From assembly GCA_004431415.1 (NCBI GenBank), contig QPMI01000557.1, positions 24,313 through 88,312 of the forward strand: DNA of 64,000 nt, written 5' to 3'. Below, piece by piece: positions 35,201 to 44,542 of this stretch. The notes below the pieces were generated by a model. The model searched no databases. It saw nothing but the letters and a program-made list of their open reading frames with translations, and was not told where the DNA came from. Within the stretch, counting starts at the first letter, position 1; the number at the start of each line of letters is the position of its first letter. Source of the DNA: Cyanophora paradoxa. Taxonomy: Eukaryota > Glaucocystophyceae > Cyanophorales > Cyanophoraceae. The position numbers and the translations under genes are program-made.

Positions 35201-37919
35201 GCTTCGTGTCGGCCTGTATCTCTCGGTGGTCTCGGAGCACCCTCCCCTGAACACTTCCAGCTGGCCTTTGCCGCAAACTCTTTGGAATCGTGGCTTGCTT
35301 CCCCGGCAGCTCTTCCTGGTCGAGAAATTATTGAGGCTTTCACGGAGAATGGTGGTTTCGGGCTCTGGCTTCCTTTTCTCAACAGGACTGATCGCCTGGT
35401 GAAACCACTGTGGCCTCCGCCTGCTGACCCGTTCTTTGCCATCTTCGAAGCTTGGCGGACTATTTTCGATGTCAAGAAGCCCTGCTGCGCTTGGGATTTC
35501 CTGCGTATGCCGATCATGCACCCCTGGTATAAGAAAGACACGTACTATGAGCGTGACTTCACATTTTCGCTGCTTTTCCGTCTCGGCTTCCGTTTCAACT
35601 ATCAAATTTGGGATTTCTCTGGAGAACATACCTCTATGTCGAGCCCTCCTATCCCGAGCAACTGCGCGACCAGCTGCATGCGCTCAATAATCGACTTGCG
35701 CAAGAGGTTTGGCGTTGTGGTAAAACTGCAGACTGGAAACACGAACCTGGAGGTCTCGCTATCGGCCCTTTCTCGAAACTTGCTGCTGAGCGCGTCTCGC
35801 TCCAGGGAGTAGCTCTCTGTCGCGTTCGCCTTCTTCCTGACACACAGCTCGCTTTCCATGAGATTGACGTGCCCTGCAATGTTTCGATTGACAGTCCCGT
35901 TGCCCTCCCCGATGTGCTTGCGATCCGGCCCGCGGCCCGTGCGATCGACTTCATTCCCGTGCCTGCGCATGCGCTTAGCCTTGTTAAGAACGCTTGCAAG
36001 TTGTCCTCCATGCCCGCACTCGTCCGGTTCCTCATGAAGTCGTTGCAGCTTTCCGACCTTGCACTCCGTCCGCTGCCACCGTCGTCTTCCCGTACGTTTG
36101 CGTTCTACTCTGACCGCGAGAACATCAGCGATCGCTCAAAGGAAGAGCTGCGCCTCTCTAAGTCGGTTGCGTACAAGCTGCCTGCTGCCCCGTCGCGTTT
36201 CACGGTTCACGACGTGTACAAGTACCTCTCCTCCCACGCTTTCATGGCGCCGACGACCGCTGAGACTAAGTGGCGTGCTGATCTCTCTCCTAAGTTCCTC
36301 TGGCCGCCAGGCTACGATGCTCGCACCGATCGCTTCCCCTGGTTCAATACGGTTATCCCCGACCTGCGCTACGCTCTCACGCAGCGCGTCCTTGACGGCT
36401 ACTTTGCTCTGCGCTACAACACCCTCCGCACATCGTCCCGCATGGCTGCTATGGCTGCGCGTGATCTTCAGCGTCCCGCTTCGGCGAATTTGCTTGACAG
36501 TGAGCTTCTCTCTTCGCTATGTCCGGTCTGCCACCGGTACTGCAACGCACTGCACGTCTTTGCTCTTTGCCCCGTAGTGCAGCAGTTTTGGTCGCTTATC
36601 TTCCATGCCTGCAGCTCCAGCCGATGCCCATTCCTTCTGCACGATTCGTTGCCTGGCTGCTCACTGGCTCGGTCCGTTTCTCTGATACTTGGATGTTTTT
36701 GCAGAACTGGGAGTGGCAGGTTGTTCGGATTCTTGGTCTGCACGTCATTTTCCGCTCGTATTCTCTGGCCTATCGTACAGGTCGCTCTGAAGCTGCTGCT
36801 ACGTTTGCGATGGACCCTGACATACAGCTGCCCCTTACGCCTTCCTCCAAAACCGGTTTGAAGACGGCCACTCTGATGTCTGCCCTGTTTCGCGAGCTCG
36901 ACGATTTTATGGACATGCTTCCTCGCCGTTTACCTCGTTTCAAAGCTACTTACGTCCGTGGGGACTTCCGTTTCATCTCTACAGCTGACCCATCTCACTC
37001 TTCGTTTTGTTCTAACCTCTTGGACGCGGCTCGTGCTTATGACCATACCCTAGCCTCTTTTGAGCACTGCGAGCATATCACTCAGCCTGCCCCTAGCCCC
37101 GATTTAGCTCCTAGCTCCCTTGTTGCTCAGTTTGCCTATGCCAGTGCACGGCCTGTTCTATTGCAGCGGCTCGAAAAAGAGGATCTTGAAGGCTATGAAT
37201 CCTCCCCTGACACTGGATCAGACTCCTCAGAGCTTTCCGACCTGGGCCCTGATGAACCTGATGATTCTTCTACAAGCTCCTCTTCGGATGACGACGACCC
37301 TCCTGAGGCACCGGACCCTGCTCCTGCTCCTGACCCTCTACTTCCTCCGTCTCCTTCGCCCTCTCACACTCCCCCTCACCCCCCGCCGGACTTTGACACT
37401 GAGGACGAGCCGCCTCTTCGCCGTCGCCGTGTCGATGCTTTGGACCCTCCTGCGCCAGCTCCTGGCGTTCTCGATGATGATGCTGATGATCCCAGCTCGC
37501 CTCCGCTCTCTCCTCAAGTTATTATTGACCTCCTTGATCCCGAACTTGAAGCTTTATTTCTTTCTTCCCCTGAAATTGCTGCTGATATTACTGCGGATGC
37601 TCCCAATGTTGGGGGCCATTCGTCGTCTCTTCCTTCTTCCTCTGTTCCTATGGACACTGATCCTGTCTTGGCTCCTGATTTCAACCTGAAGCGCCGTCGA
37701 CCCTCTACCCCTGCTCCTCCTTGCCTCTCGGATGCCTATGGTTACCCAGACGGTACTATTGACCCATCTTTTCTTCCTTCCGTTAAACGTTTGCATCTTT
37801 CCTCTCCTGCTGACCTTTCAGTTCTCAGTGATGATTCGGGTTCTCCTGTGGTGCTCATTGACTATGATGCTGAAGCTGATGCCATGGACCTTCAATTTCT
37901 CTCCTCGACTGGGGTTTAA
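32286..37919 (+). pseudogene. LINE endonuclease-reverse transcriptase, three frameshifts
   Basis: The ATG at 32286 starts an APE-type endonuclease: NVGGLNSP, DILCLQETKL, LLIGDWNHRT, SRLDFAL, LDHRIVVLSF. RT follows: APGPDGIPVGVFK, KYRPIGVSNTLL, QFGFVQGRDVHKNIF, SDLKSAYD (where many LINEs have an F-x-KAFD-like motif), GTIQGGPWSPV and the catalytic VQFADDIYQ. A CCHC-like zf-RVT segment lies near 36520 (CPVCHRYCNALHVFALC). The frame breaks at about 34204 (inside RT, a one-base loss would explain it), about 35605-35620, and about 36600. The last part, to 37919, is a very acidic, Pro/Ser-rich tail (about 37190-37500) that I do not recognise. Either a decayed copy or a copy with sequencing indels. 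Confidence 0.88.
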
Positions 37920-38183
37920 AGCTCTAAACAGGATCGGGAATACCCCAGGCCGGCATTAGGAAGAGGCCCGCATTGGGATTTCGCCGATTGTTTTCCAGGT
38001 TTGCGTGTATGAGCGCCGGACCGCCGGGGCATACATGGTGAACTGTATAGGCGCCCGTCTGCGCCGCCACTACCCTTGTCTGGTTGGTTCACTGTCGATT
38101 GTGCTTCGGGCCTTCGGGTCCTTCGCCTTTCGTCAAAACCGCACAACCGGCTTGGGCGTGTCTTATACATACTCTTCTTCTTC
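37920..38183. other. LINE 3' tail
   Basis: Non-coding 264 bases after the LINE stop, ending in a TCT microsatellite directly before the right target copy. The polymerase frame happens to stay open upstream of 38184 (back to 38005), so translated sequence there is LINE-derived and not polymerase. Confidence 0.7.
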
Positions 38184-38195
38184 TGGAAACGTACC
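38184..38195. repeat. 12-bp LINE target-site duplication, right copy
   Basis: TGGAAACGTACC, identical to 31714-31725. The codon phase here is the same as in the left copy, so removal of the LINE plus one copy would leave the polymerase frame intact. Confidence 0.9.
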
Positions 38196-40827
38196 GAAAC
38201 TCCCATTCAATGGCAAAGCCCTGACCATGAATAAGATCTACTGTCCGATTTCACCAGAAGACAACTGTGTGCTTGAGTGTTTTGAATATGTGAAGCTAAA
38301 CCCTGGAAGAATAAGCCTTGATCGAATTTACAAGCAACTTCAGAGACTGGACTACGGAGGGATTAGAACACAGCTAGGACTGCGGCGAGGAATGATATCA
38401 GTTGATGTGCCAACGATTAATAAGCTGAGCGCTTTTTACAGAGTAGACACGAGTGTTTTTGAGTTTTCGCAAGGAAAATTTAAGCCGCTTTTTGCAACCG
38501 ATCTAGGATTTGAAAAGCGTGCTCACCTTTGTATTGTCGAGGCGCACTGCTACCTGATTAAGGATAAAAGAACAACTGAAATGGAGAAGTGCAGTGCCTG
38601 CGGGAAAATGCAGTTCGAACTGGAAAGACACAAGCTAACCTGTCAGTTTTGTGCTAGATGTCGTTGCGCCTACAATCCAATTGAAGATCACACAAACAAA
38701 TGCGTTGCCGCCATCAGAAACAAAGGTGTTATTGGAAGAAAGATTACCCCTTGCGAAAAGGAGAGTGAATTTACAGCGATGGATAGCGTGATAGGGGCAG
38801 ACTTTGAAACATTTCCTTGTGATGGCAAGACCCACGTTCCATATGCAGTTGACACAGACATAATTTCCAAGGGCGAAATTGTAGGAACCAAGATGTTTTA
38901 CGGTCCTGAAACATTAAATGAATTCATGCTATGGCTGGATGGATGGACAGAGAAGACCACAGTAGTATTTTACAACGGTGCGGGGTTTGATCTGATATTC
39001 ATATACCGATGGCTGATTGAGAATAGGCCAGACAGCCAGGTGAACGTCATGCGTTCCTCGGGAAAGATTAAGAGCATGAAATGGAAGACGACAGCAGGAG
39101 GAGAGTTGACGAGTTTTGACCCATGCCTACATATTCAAGGTTCACTAAAACAGGCTGGAAAGGACTACGGCTGCACGACAATCAAAGGAGACTTTGACCA
39201 TCGCAAGATCAAGACGTGGGCAGACGTTGAGACATACAAGGAGGAATGGGGAGAATATCTAAGAGCCGATGTGCGATCAATGACGGAGTTATACATGAAA
39301 TATTCGAGTACGAGCTTTGAGCTATTCGGAATAAATGTGAATTCCAAACAAACACTTACAGCCTCATCAATGGCGTTTCAGATTTACCGGCAGCTGATGA
39401 AGACAGAGCTGCAACTTCCAAAATACAGCGAAGATCAGATTTTTCGCAGAGCAATTTACGGAGGTCGCTGTTTACCATTCAAACGCAAGTTTGTCTCGAA
39501 GGGACCAGATGATTACTTGGTAGATCTGGATGTGGTCTCTCTATATCCGACCGCGATGTACTTTAACCAGTTTCCTACAGGTAAATTTAAGCTAATCAAT
39601 GAACCGGAGGCTTTGGAGCGTTTTAGAAAGTTTATGCTTAGCAGAAAAATGGAGCAACTGTTCATTGCGAGCATCAGTGCGAAAATTCCTCAAGATCTTG
39701 TGCTTTCTCCGCTCCCTCGTCACGAGTCGAATTTGGGCTGGTCGAACCTGAAACCGATCGAGCGCGAGATGTATACATCGGTTGATATCTACAGGGCGAT
39801 AGCGCTTGGGGTCGAAATAACAGAGGTTCATGAGGTGTATTTATTTGAAGGAAAGGAGAGAATGTTTAAAGATTATATCGAGAAGTTATACTGTATGAAA
39901 GCACGATCAAGGAAGGGCACAGCTCAATACGCAACAGCAAAGATTCAATTAAATGGTCTTTACGGAAAATTTGCCCAGAGACCTGTGATCGAAACAACAG
40001 AGCTAGTTTCTAATTACCGCCGATTTAAGGAGCTACAGCGGACATCTACGATTACAGACATCGAAATTGAGAGTGAAACACGGATGTATGTGACATATGA
40101 AGTACCTGAGAGCAAACGTGATGCTTGTGTGTCGAAGCCATGTTTTATTGGAGCATTTATTCTGTCCTACAGTCGCGAGATAATGGACAGGTTCCTAGTA
40201 AAAATGAACTCTTATAAAGATATCGAAGCCATGCCGTTTTACACAGACACAGACTCGCTAGTGGTGCACAGGAAATTTGCAGAGTTGGTGAGTGATTGCA
40301 TGAAGCGACCTTACTCTGTGGAGGGGATGTCAGAAGAGGAGGCAAACAGGGCGATATGCGAGAACGAGCTGGGAAAACTAGATTACGATATCCAGGGGCA
40401 CATCGTGGAGGCGTATTTCGTTGGACCCAAGGTGTACAGTTGTCGGTACGTGAAAGCGAACGGTGAATCGGACGTGCATGTGCGTGCCAAAGGAATACCA
40501 AAAAGCTGGATCGAGGAGAACTGGCTTTCGAGTAATCCGGAGATGAGGAAGGGGCACCTCGAATCTCGGGTTGCTTTGGAAGCGTTCAAGCAAATGCTTG
40601 AGAGCCGGTATCAGCCGGAGTGCAAAATAGAGTCTAAACTATCTCGTGTCTTCAAACCGAATGGAAAGCAACGCGAGGAGGGGATAGGTTTTAGTTCAAT
40701 CATTCAGATTCCATTCAGCAGAGTATTAAATAAGACGGAATACACAAAGCGAAAGATAATTTCGGATGACTATTACAGCACAGTTCCTCATGAGTACATC
40801 AGCCAAAATTCAGGAGACATACTATGA
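38196..40827 (+). pseudogene. Protein-primed DNA polymerase B, 3' catalytic part
   Basis: Catalytic part of a Maverick-type protein-primed family B polymerase, which would replicate the linear element from its ends. From the internal ATG at 38227 the order is: a Cys-rich segment CSACGKMQFELERHKLTC plus QFCARC (about 38590-38660); exonuclease Exo I DFETFP, Exo II NGAGFDLIFIYRW, Exo III YLRADVRSMTELY; polymerase motif A DVVSLYPTAM, motif B AKIQLNGLYGKFA, motif C FYTDTDSLVV. All catalytic acidic residues are present. The gene's first 231 codons lie before the LINE. The internal ATG could in principle yield an 866-residue protein, but whether that would be functional without the N terminus is unknown. 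The stop overlaps the integrase start. Confidence 0.93.
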
Positions 40828-41926
40828 TCCAGAAACAGGGCTTCAGTCGGCCACACGTATTGCAAAGAAGTTGAAAATACCAGTTTCCAGGGTTAGAGAA
40901 GTGCTGGAGAAATTATCGACAGCGCAAAGATTTGCGAGGCCGCAGAAAGAGAAACCATTCACAAGTATAACATACGACAAAGCAGAGAAATACTACGAAG
41001 TAGATCTAATCGACGTGACTCCATACGCCAAAACAAACCGCGGCATTCACTTTATAATGAACGGAATAGATGTGACGACGCGCAAAGCGTATAGCATACC
41101 TATGAAGACGAAATCGGAAAGCACTCTGCTAGCCAGTTTGAAGAAATTGATTGATGAACTGCCCTCGAAGCCGGACGTCATTCAGACAGATCAGGAGTTT
41201 AAGGGAACCGCAGCAGCAATGCTGGCGAGTATGGGAATCAAGCATAATGCAGTGGAGGCGCATCGCCCGCAAGCAAACGGCAAAATAGAAAGATTTAATG
41301 GTACGCTTAAGCGCATCATTGCGAAGTACATGGATGCGTACGACACGGACAGATATATTGAAAAGCTGCCTGCTTTTGTGCGCAACTATAATTCGGCAGA
41401 ACATAGGTCAATTGGTACATCGCCAAACGCTGCAGCAGAGAATCCGAAGGAAACTATTGCACGCAACGACTACCAGAGAGAAGTGTACGAGCAGCAACAC
41501 TACCTGAAGGAGGACGAATTTAAAGTAGGCGATAGCGTGCGGGTGCAGCTAGAGAAAAAACGTTTCGACAAATCTTCAAAGCCGACGTATTCAAAAGAAA
41601 TCTATACGATTATGGAGATAGGTGGCTTTGGACCGCTGCTCAAATTTACGCTTTCGGGCTACAACAAAGCGGTGAACTACCAGCAACTTTTAAAGGTCCC
41701 AGTAGATTCAGAGGAACGTCGTGCGGGAAATGCAGCACAGAGAGCAATGCAACGACGAAAGAAGGAGCTAAATCTGATGCGAGAGAACTTAGATCGAGTG
41801 GACATAGAAAAAAATAAGAGGCTGCTTCGCCTTCAAAAGCAACTTGCGACAGCTGGAACTGACAAGTTAAATCCTGGTGGAATATTAGAAAGAACAAAGA
41901 CCAGAAGGTACATCAAAGGGCTATAA
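40766..41926 (+). CDS. Retrovirus-type (RVE) integrase
   Basis: DDE integrase that would insert the element's TG...CA ends into host DNA. An N-terminal helix-turn-helix-like part (TRIAKKLKIPVSRVREVLEK) precedes the core with D80 (YYEVDLIDV), D142 (VIQTDQEF) and E175 (ANGKIERFNG). The core's end resembles a chromovirus/Polinton integrase, and a C-terminal SH3-like part follows (FKVGDSVRVQLEKK; IYTIMEIGGFGPLLKF), then a basic coiled tail. It overlaps the polymerase 3' end by 62 bases if the ATG at 40766 is used, or 38 if that at 40790 is used; the latter (MSTSAKIQETYYD) is equally plausible. The frame is intact at 386 residues. No chromodomain seen. Confidence 0.93.
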   Translation: MTITAQFLMSTSAKIQETYYDPETGLQSATRIAKKLKIPVSRVREVLEKLSTAQRFARPQKEKPFTSITYDKAEKYYEVDLIDVTPYAKTNRGIHFIMNGIDVTTRKAYSIPMKTKSESTLLASLKKLIDELPSKPDVIQTDQEFKGTAAAMLASMGIKHNAVEAHRPQANGKIERFNGTLKRIIAKYMDAYDTDRYIEKLPAFVRNYNSAEHRSIGTSPNAAAENPKETIARNDYQREVYEQQHYLKEDEFKVGDSVRVQLEKKRFDKSSKPTYSKEIYTIMEIGGFGPLLKFTLSGYNKAVNYQQLLKVPVDSEERRAGNAAQRAMQRRKKELNLMRENLDRVDIEKNKRLLRLQKQLATAGTDKLNPGGILERTKTRRYIKGL

Positions 41927-42188
41927 CAACACATTGTTGGAGGGACTCTAGAAACGCTAACTTTTCGTAAATTCGACTGCGATAGCGACGATTTGCCTCT
42001 AGATGATTCTCGCTGTTGTTCTGCTGGTACCTCGAGCTGGCTTCTATGTGTCGTCTGCGAAATTCTGGATCTTCATTGTAACGACGGCGATGGTATTCTG
42101 CACGCTTTGCTTTTCGTGCAGCAGCGATTTCAGGGGTTACAACAATTGGTTTGCGACCACGCTGTTTAGTTGATGATTCAACATCCAT
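41913..42188 (-). CDS. Small basic protein, possibly DNA-binding
   Basis: 91 residues, starting at ATG 42188. An AT-hook-like RGRKP near the N terminus is followed by a strongly basic helical segment rich in Arg, Tyr and Glu (KRAEYHRRRYNEDPEFRRRH). It overlaps the integrase 3' end by 14 bases (convergent). The layout could suit a regulator or genome-binding protein, but I recognise no family. Confidence 0.55.
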   Translation of the reverse strand: MDVESSTKQRGRKPIVVTPEIAAARKAKRAEYHRRRYNEDPEFRRRHIEASSRYQQNNSENHLEANRRYRSRIYEKLAFLESLQQCVVIAL

Positions 42189-42297
42189 GTTTGCGGGTTT
42201 TTCGTCACAAACAATGTGCGAAATCTTTTTATGGCATAAATCGCAGGTTTGTGTTGCGTTAAAAATCGAACATAAAATCCGAGATATAATTCAAAGA

Positions 42298-42582
42298 ATG
42301 GAAGCAGACAAGCAGCGTCGCTGCGCCGCAGGAACAATTCGATTTGGGAAGTACCGCGGTGAAACTCATTTGAAGGTTGTTTTAACCGATCCAAAATATG
42401 CCGAATGGTTATTATCTTGGGAACATCTCCGTGAGTACGATAAAAGGCAGTTGCAGCGTGCTTTTGAGATTTGTCAATCGAATGATCTAGCAACAGTCAA
42501 CGGGATGCTTGAACATGTAGAGCGAGAGAGGAAACCAACTGTAGAGGATCTTACAGATTTGCCTGATTTTGACATGCCTTAA
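42298..42582 (+). CDS. Small protein resembling exonuclease X C-terminal domain
   Basis: 94 residues from the ATG at 42298; the frame is open further upstream but that part overlaps the divergent 91-residue gene. The motif TIRFGKYRGETHLKVV followed by DPKYAEWLLSW matches the pattern FGK(Y/H)xGK...DPxYxxWLL of the small C-terminal domain found in exodeoxyribonuclease X and in stand-alone proteins of viruses and phages (DUF3820-like). No exonuclease domain is attached, so enzymatic function is not implied. Confidence 0.6.
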   Translation: MEADKQRRCAAGTIRFGKYRGETHLKVVLTDPKYAEWLLSWEHLREYDKRQLQRAFEICQSNDLATVNGMLEHVERERKPTVEDLTDLPDFDMP

Positions 42583-42626
42583 AGAGATCGCAATCTCAGA
42601 TTGTAAAGTCGCAGACAAGCCGCCAG

Positions 42627-43148
42627 ATGGAGGTCACTATTCCTGAAGGCGCTGTAGCAATCCCGATTGGTGGTATCCGGAATCATCGTCGAGTAATTGT
42701 AGCTTATGCATTAGTCAGTCAAGACGATTCTCAACGTGTTCTTGGATACCGCTGGAGTTTAAATAAATATGGATATGCCAGAACCATGATCAATGGAAAG
42801 ACCGTGTATTTGCACAACTACATCAGCGGCAACTTGGAGAACGGATTGACTGTTGATCACATAAATCTGAACAAACTTGATAATCGTCGCGAGAACCTGC
42901 GACTGGCAACAAAGCGGCAGCAGAATTTGAACCAAAACCGACGGGTCACAAACACATCAGGATTTATTGGAGTTAGCTTACATCAGCAGATTGGTAAATG
43001 GGAGGCGCGATATCGGATAAATGGTCGCAAAAAGCACATCGGTTACTTTACCACTGCTGAGGCAGCAGCTCGTGCCAGAGACACCTTTGCCCTTCAGCAT
43101 ACTTCCGAATCTGATCGTCCATTTCTGCGTCTAAATTTTACAACCTAA
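42627..43148 (+). CDS. HNH endonuclease with AP2 domain
   Basis: 173 residues, complete. The N-terminal part (DSQRVLGYRWSLNKYGYART) and the HNH core with VDHINLNKLDNRRENLRLAT (the DHIN-x-x-x-x-DNR-x-x-NLR signature) give a homing-endonuclease-type nuclease. The C terminus is an AP2/ERF-like DNA-binding domain (GFIGVSLHQQIGKWEARYRI; KKHIGYFTTAEAAARARDTF). Such HNH-AP2 proteins are common in phages and giant viruses as selfish or recombination-promoting nucleases. It overlaps by 18 bases the 3' end of the next gene on the opposite strand. A GCAGACAAGC word at 42611-42620 lies just upstream of the start. Confidence 0.88.
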   Translation: MEVTIPEGAVAIPIGGIRNHRRVIVAYALVSQDDSQRVLGYRWSLNKYGYARTMINGKTVYLHNYISGNLENGLTVDHINLNKLDNRRENLRLATKRQQNLNQNRRVTNTSGFIGVSLHQQIGKWEARYRINGRKKHIGYFTTAEAAARARDTFALQHTSESDRPFLRLNFTT

Positions 43149-43766
43149 TCCTTCTCCCTCCATCGCATTCTTCAGTTGCGACCCAGTAGCATTTGGCTCA
43201 GAAACATTGGGAGTTGCTGGTTTAACCTCGGCAGAGTCAAGCGATTGCTCGGCTTTAGCTTTTTCGTTTTTCAGATACCGCAAATCCGGCATGTCAACAG
43301 GTCTATGTTTAAACATCTCGCTACGAAGCATCTCCCTAATTTTCGAACGTTCTTTTTTCTCTTTTACGTAGCTCTCGATATTAGCTGATCGAGCCTCAAG
43401 ATCTCGCAATTTAGCTGTTAGTTCCTCGATCTGACTCTTTGATACTGTTGCTGTCTTGATTTTTGGCCCTGAATAACGTGGTTCAGACGCCATTGCTTGG
43501 ATAATTCTAGCAGCATCATCATCAATATCGGACTGCATTTCAGTAACAGTTTTAGCCTGGCTTTGTCGATCGTCAACCGCACTTGCGTTAGCTGCTGCCG
43601 AGGCGATCGTTTTCGCTACAGGGGCATTTAATTGGGGGTTACTTGCGAGTTCCCCGCTAGGATTAGCAACAGCTGCGCCTTCAGTCGACCCACTTTCAAC
43701 TAGTGGTTCAACAACATTGACCTTGCGTCTTTCACGATATCCCTTTTTAGGAACGCCTCTTGCCAT
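43131..43766 (-). CDS. Unknown Ala/Lys-rich protein with coiled coil
   Basis: 211 residues from the ATG at 43766 (MARGVPKKGYRERRKV). The N terminus is basic and the middle is Ala/Ser-rich and probably disordered. A coiled coil follows (KSQIEELTAKLRDLEARSAN; YVKEKKERSKIREMLRSEMF), and the tail is disordered. It sits nine bases upstream of the end of the packaging ATPase on the same strand, downstream of the capsid/ATPase cluster in transcription order. It may be a virion core or scaffolding protein, but that rests on position only. Confidence 0.65.
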   Translation of the reverse strand: MARGVPKKGYRERRKVNVVEPLVESGSTEGAAVANPSGELASNPQLNAPVAKTIASAAANASAVDDRQSQAKTVTEMQSDIDDDAARIIQAMASEPRYSGPKIKTATVSKSQIEELTAKLRDLEARSANIESYVKEKKERSKIREMLRSEMFKHRPVDMPDLRYLKNEKAKAEQSLDSAEVKPATPNVSEPNATGSQLKNAMEGEGLGCKI

Positions 43767-43775
43767 CTTATTTTA

Positions 43776-44522
43776 TTAAGATAAGATTTTAAATCGCCTC
43801 TTTTTGGGATGAACAGGCGAAGACTCTTCTTTTTTAGACTCTTCTTCTTGTTTTAGCCATTTAGAGAAACGAAAACTCTTATCTTCAACCGCTTTATCGA
43901 TATACCAGGCAGTATCATACTTCGTTCCATCAAGTACTAGACACTGATAATCATGCGCCCAAGTTTCGAACAAGGCTAAGAACTCATCCTTTGGGAGATG
44001 TGAAAACTCTCTATAAATTGTCTCCAGTTCGGTGTGATTAGAGTAACTGAAGAAAAAACAATAGTCAGAGTTCGATCTTATAGATTGACTTAATGCTGTT
44101 AGTTTTTGGGTCATAAGAATCGTACTTATATTAAAATGTCGGCCCTGCGTAAAAAGTCGATTTACAGCCTTGCTATTTCGCAGATCCACTGTTTCAGAGG
44201 CGGCAACAAGATCGTCCAAGACTAGCAATATCTGCGGCGCTTTCTTTTTGTTTTCAATCAAATTGCGCTGTGAATCAATGATTTCTGCAACGATAGATGG
44301 CTGAAAATCGTCGTAAAGCTCTTTAGTTATTGCAGAATACTCGCCGTTGAATTTGGTGGCGGTAAACACAACGACTCGATTAATCTTTGGATATAACAGT
44401 CTAAGTAAATGCTTTGTGCAATAGAAAGACTTGCCGCTATTGGACTTCGATATAAATAGGGCTTTGAATGGTACCCTCATATCGCTAGGCTGGAACTGTG
44501 CGAGCTCGTCTGACCCATCCAT
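43776..44522 (-). CDS. Genome-packaging ATPase (FtsK-HerA/A32 type)
   Basis: 248 residues from the ATG at 44522. P-loop ATPase of the DJR-virus packaging type: Walker A in FKALFISKSNSGKSFYCTK, Walker B in QILLVLDDLVAASETV, and a following segment, KAVNRLFTQGRHFNISTILM then TQKLTALSQSIRSNSDYCFF, that matches the sensor/arginine-finger region of A32-like ATPases. It would pump the linear genome into the capsid. It lies on the minus strand directly after the major capsid gene, as is common in Polintons and polinton-like viruses. Confidence 0.9.
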   Translation of the reverse strand: MDGSDELAQFQPSDMRVPFKALFISKSNSGKSFYCTKHLLRLLYPKINRVVVFTATKFNGEYSAITKELYDDFQPSIVAEIIDSQRNLIENKKKAPQILLVLDDLVAASETVDLRNSKAVNRLFTQGRHFNISTILMTQKLTALSQSIRSNSDYCFFFSYSNHTELETIYREFSHLPKDEFLALFETWAHDYQCLVLDGTKYDTAWYIDKAVEDKSFRFSKWLKQEEESKKEESSPVHPKKRRFKILS

Positions 44523-44542
44523 CAAAAAGATAGTCGGTGAAA

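Larger units (their letters stand above)
31726..38183 (+). mobile_element. LINE (non-LTR retrotransposon) nested in the viral element
   Basis: A 6,458-bp insertion flanked by a 12-bp target duplication, in the same orientation as the polymerase gene. It holds a 560-bp 5' leader without a convincing ORF1, one long endonuclease/reverse-transcriptase region (32286-37919, broken) and a 264-bp 3' tail ending in a TCT-rich run (ACTCTTCTTCTTC) rather than poly(A). Base composition lies between the viral genes and the host. An endonuclease of the APE type plus RT plus a zinc-binding region is the layout of APE-class LINEs. It is probably a host retrotransposon that landed in the integrated virus. Confidence 0.93.

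Noticed and set aside
38005-38226. N-terminal extension of the downstream polymerase frame
   Set aside because: It begins with a GTG and 38005-38183 is LINE sequence; only from 38196 on is it polymerase.
42151-42297. Upstream extension of the ExoX-C-like gene
   Set aside because: It overlaps the divergent 91-residue gene, and the conserved block starts after the ATG at 42298.
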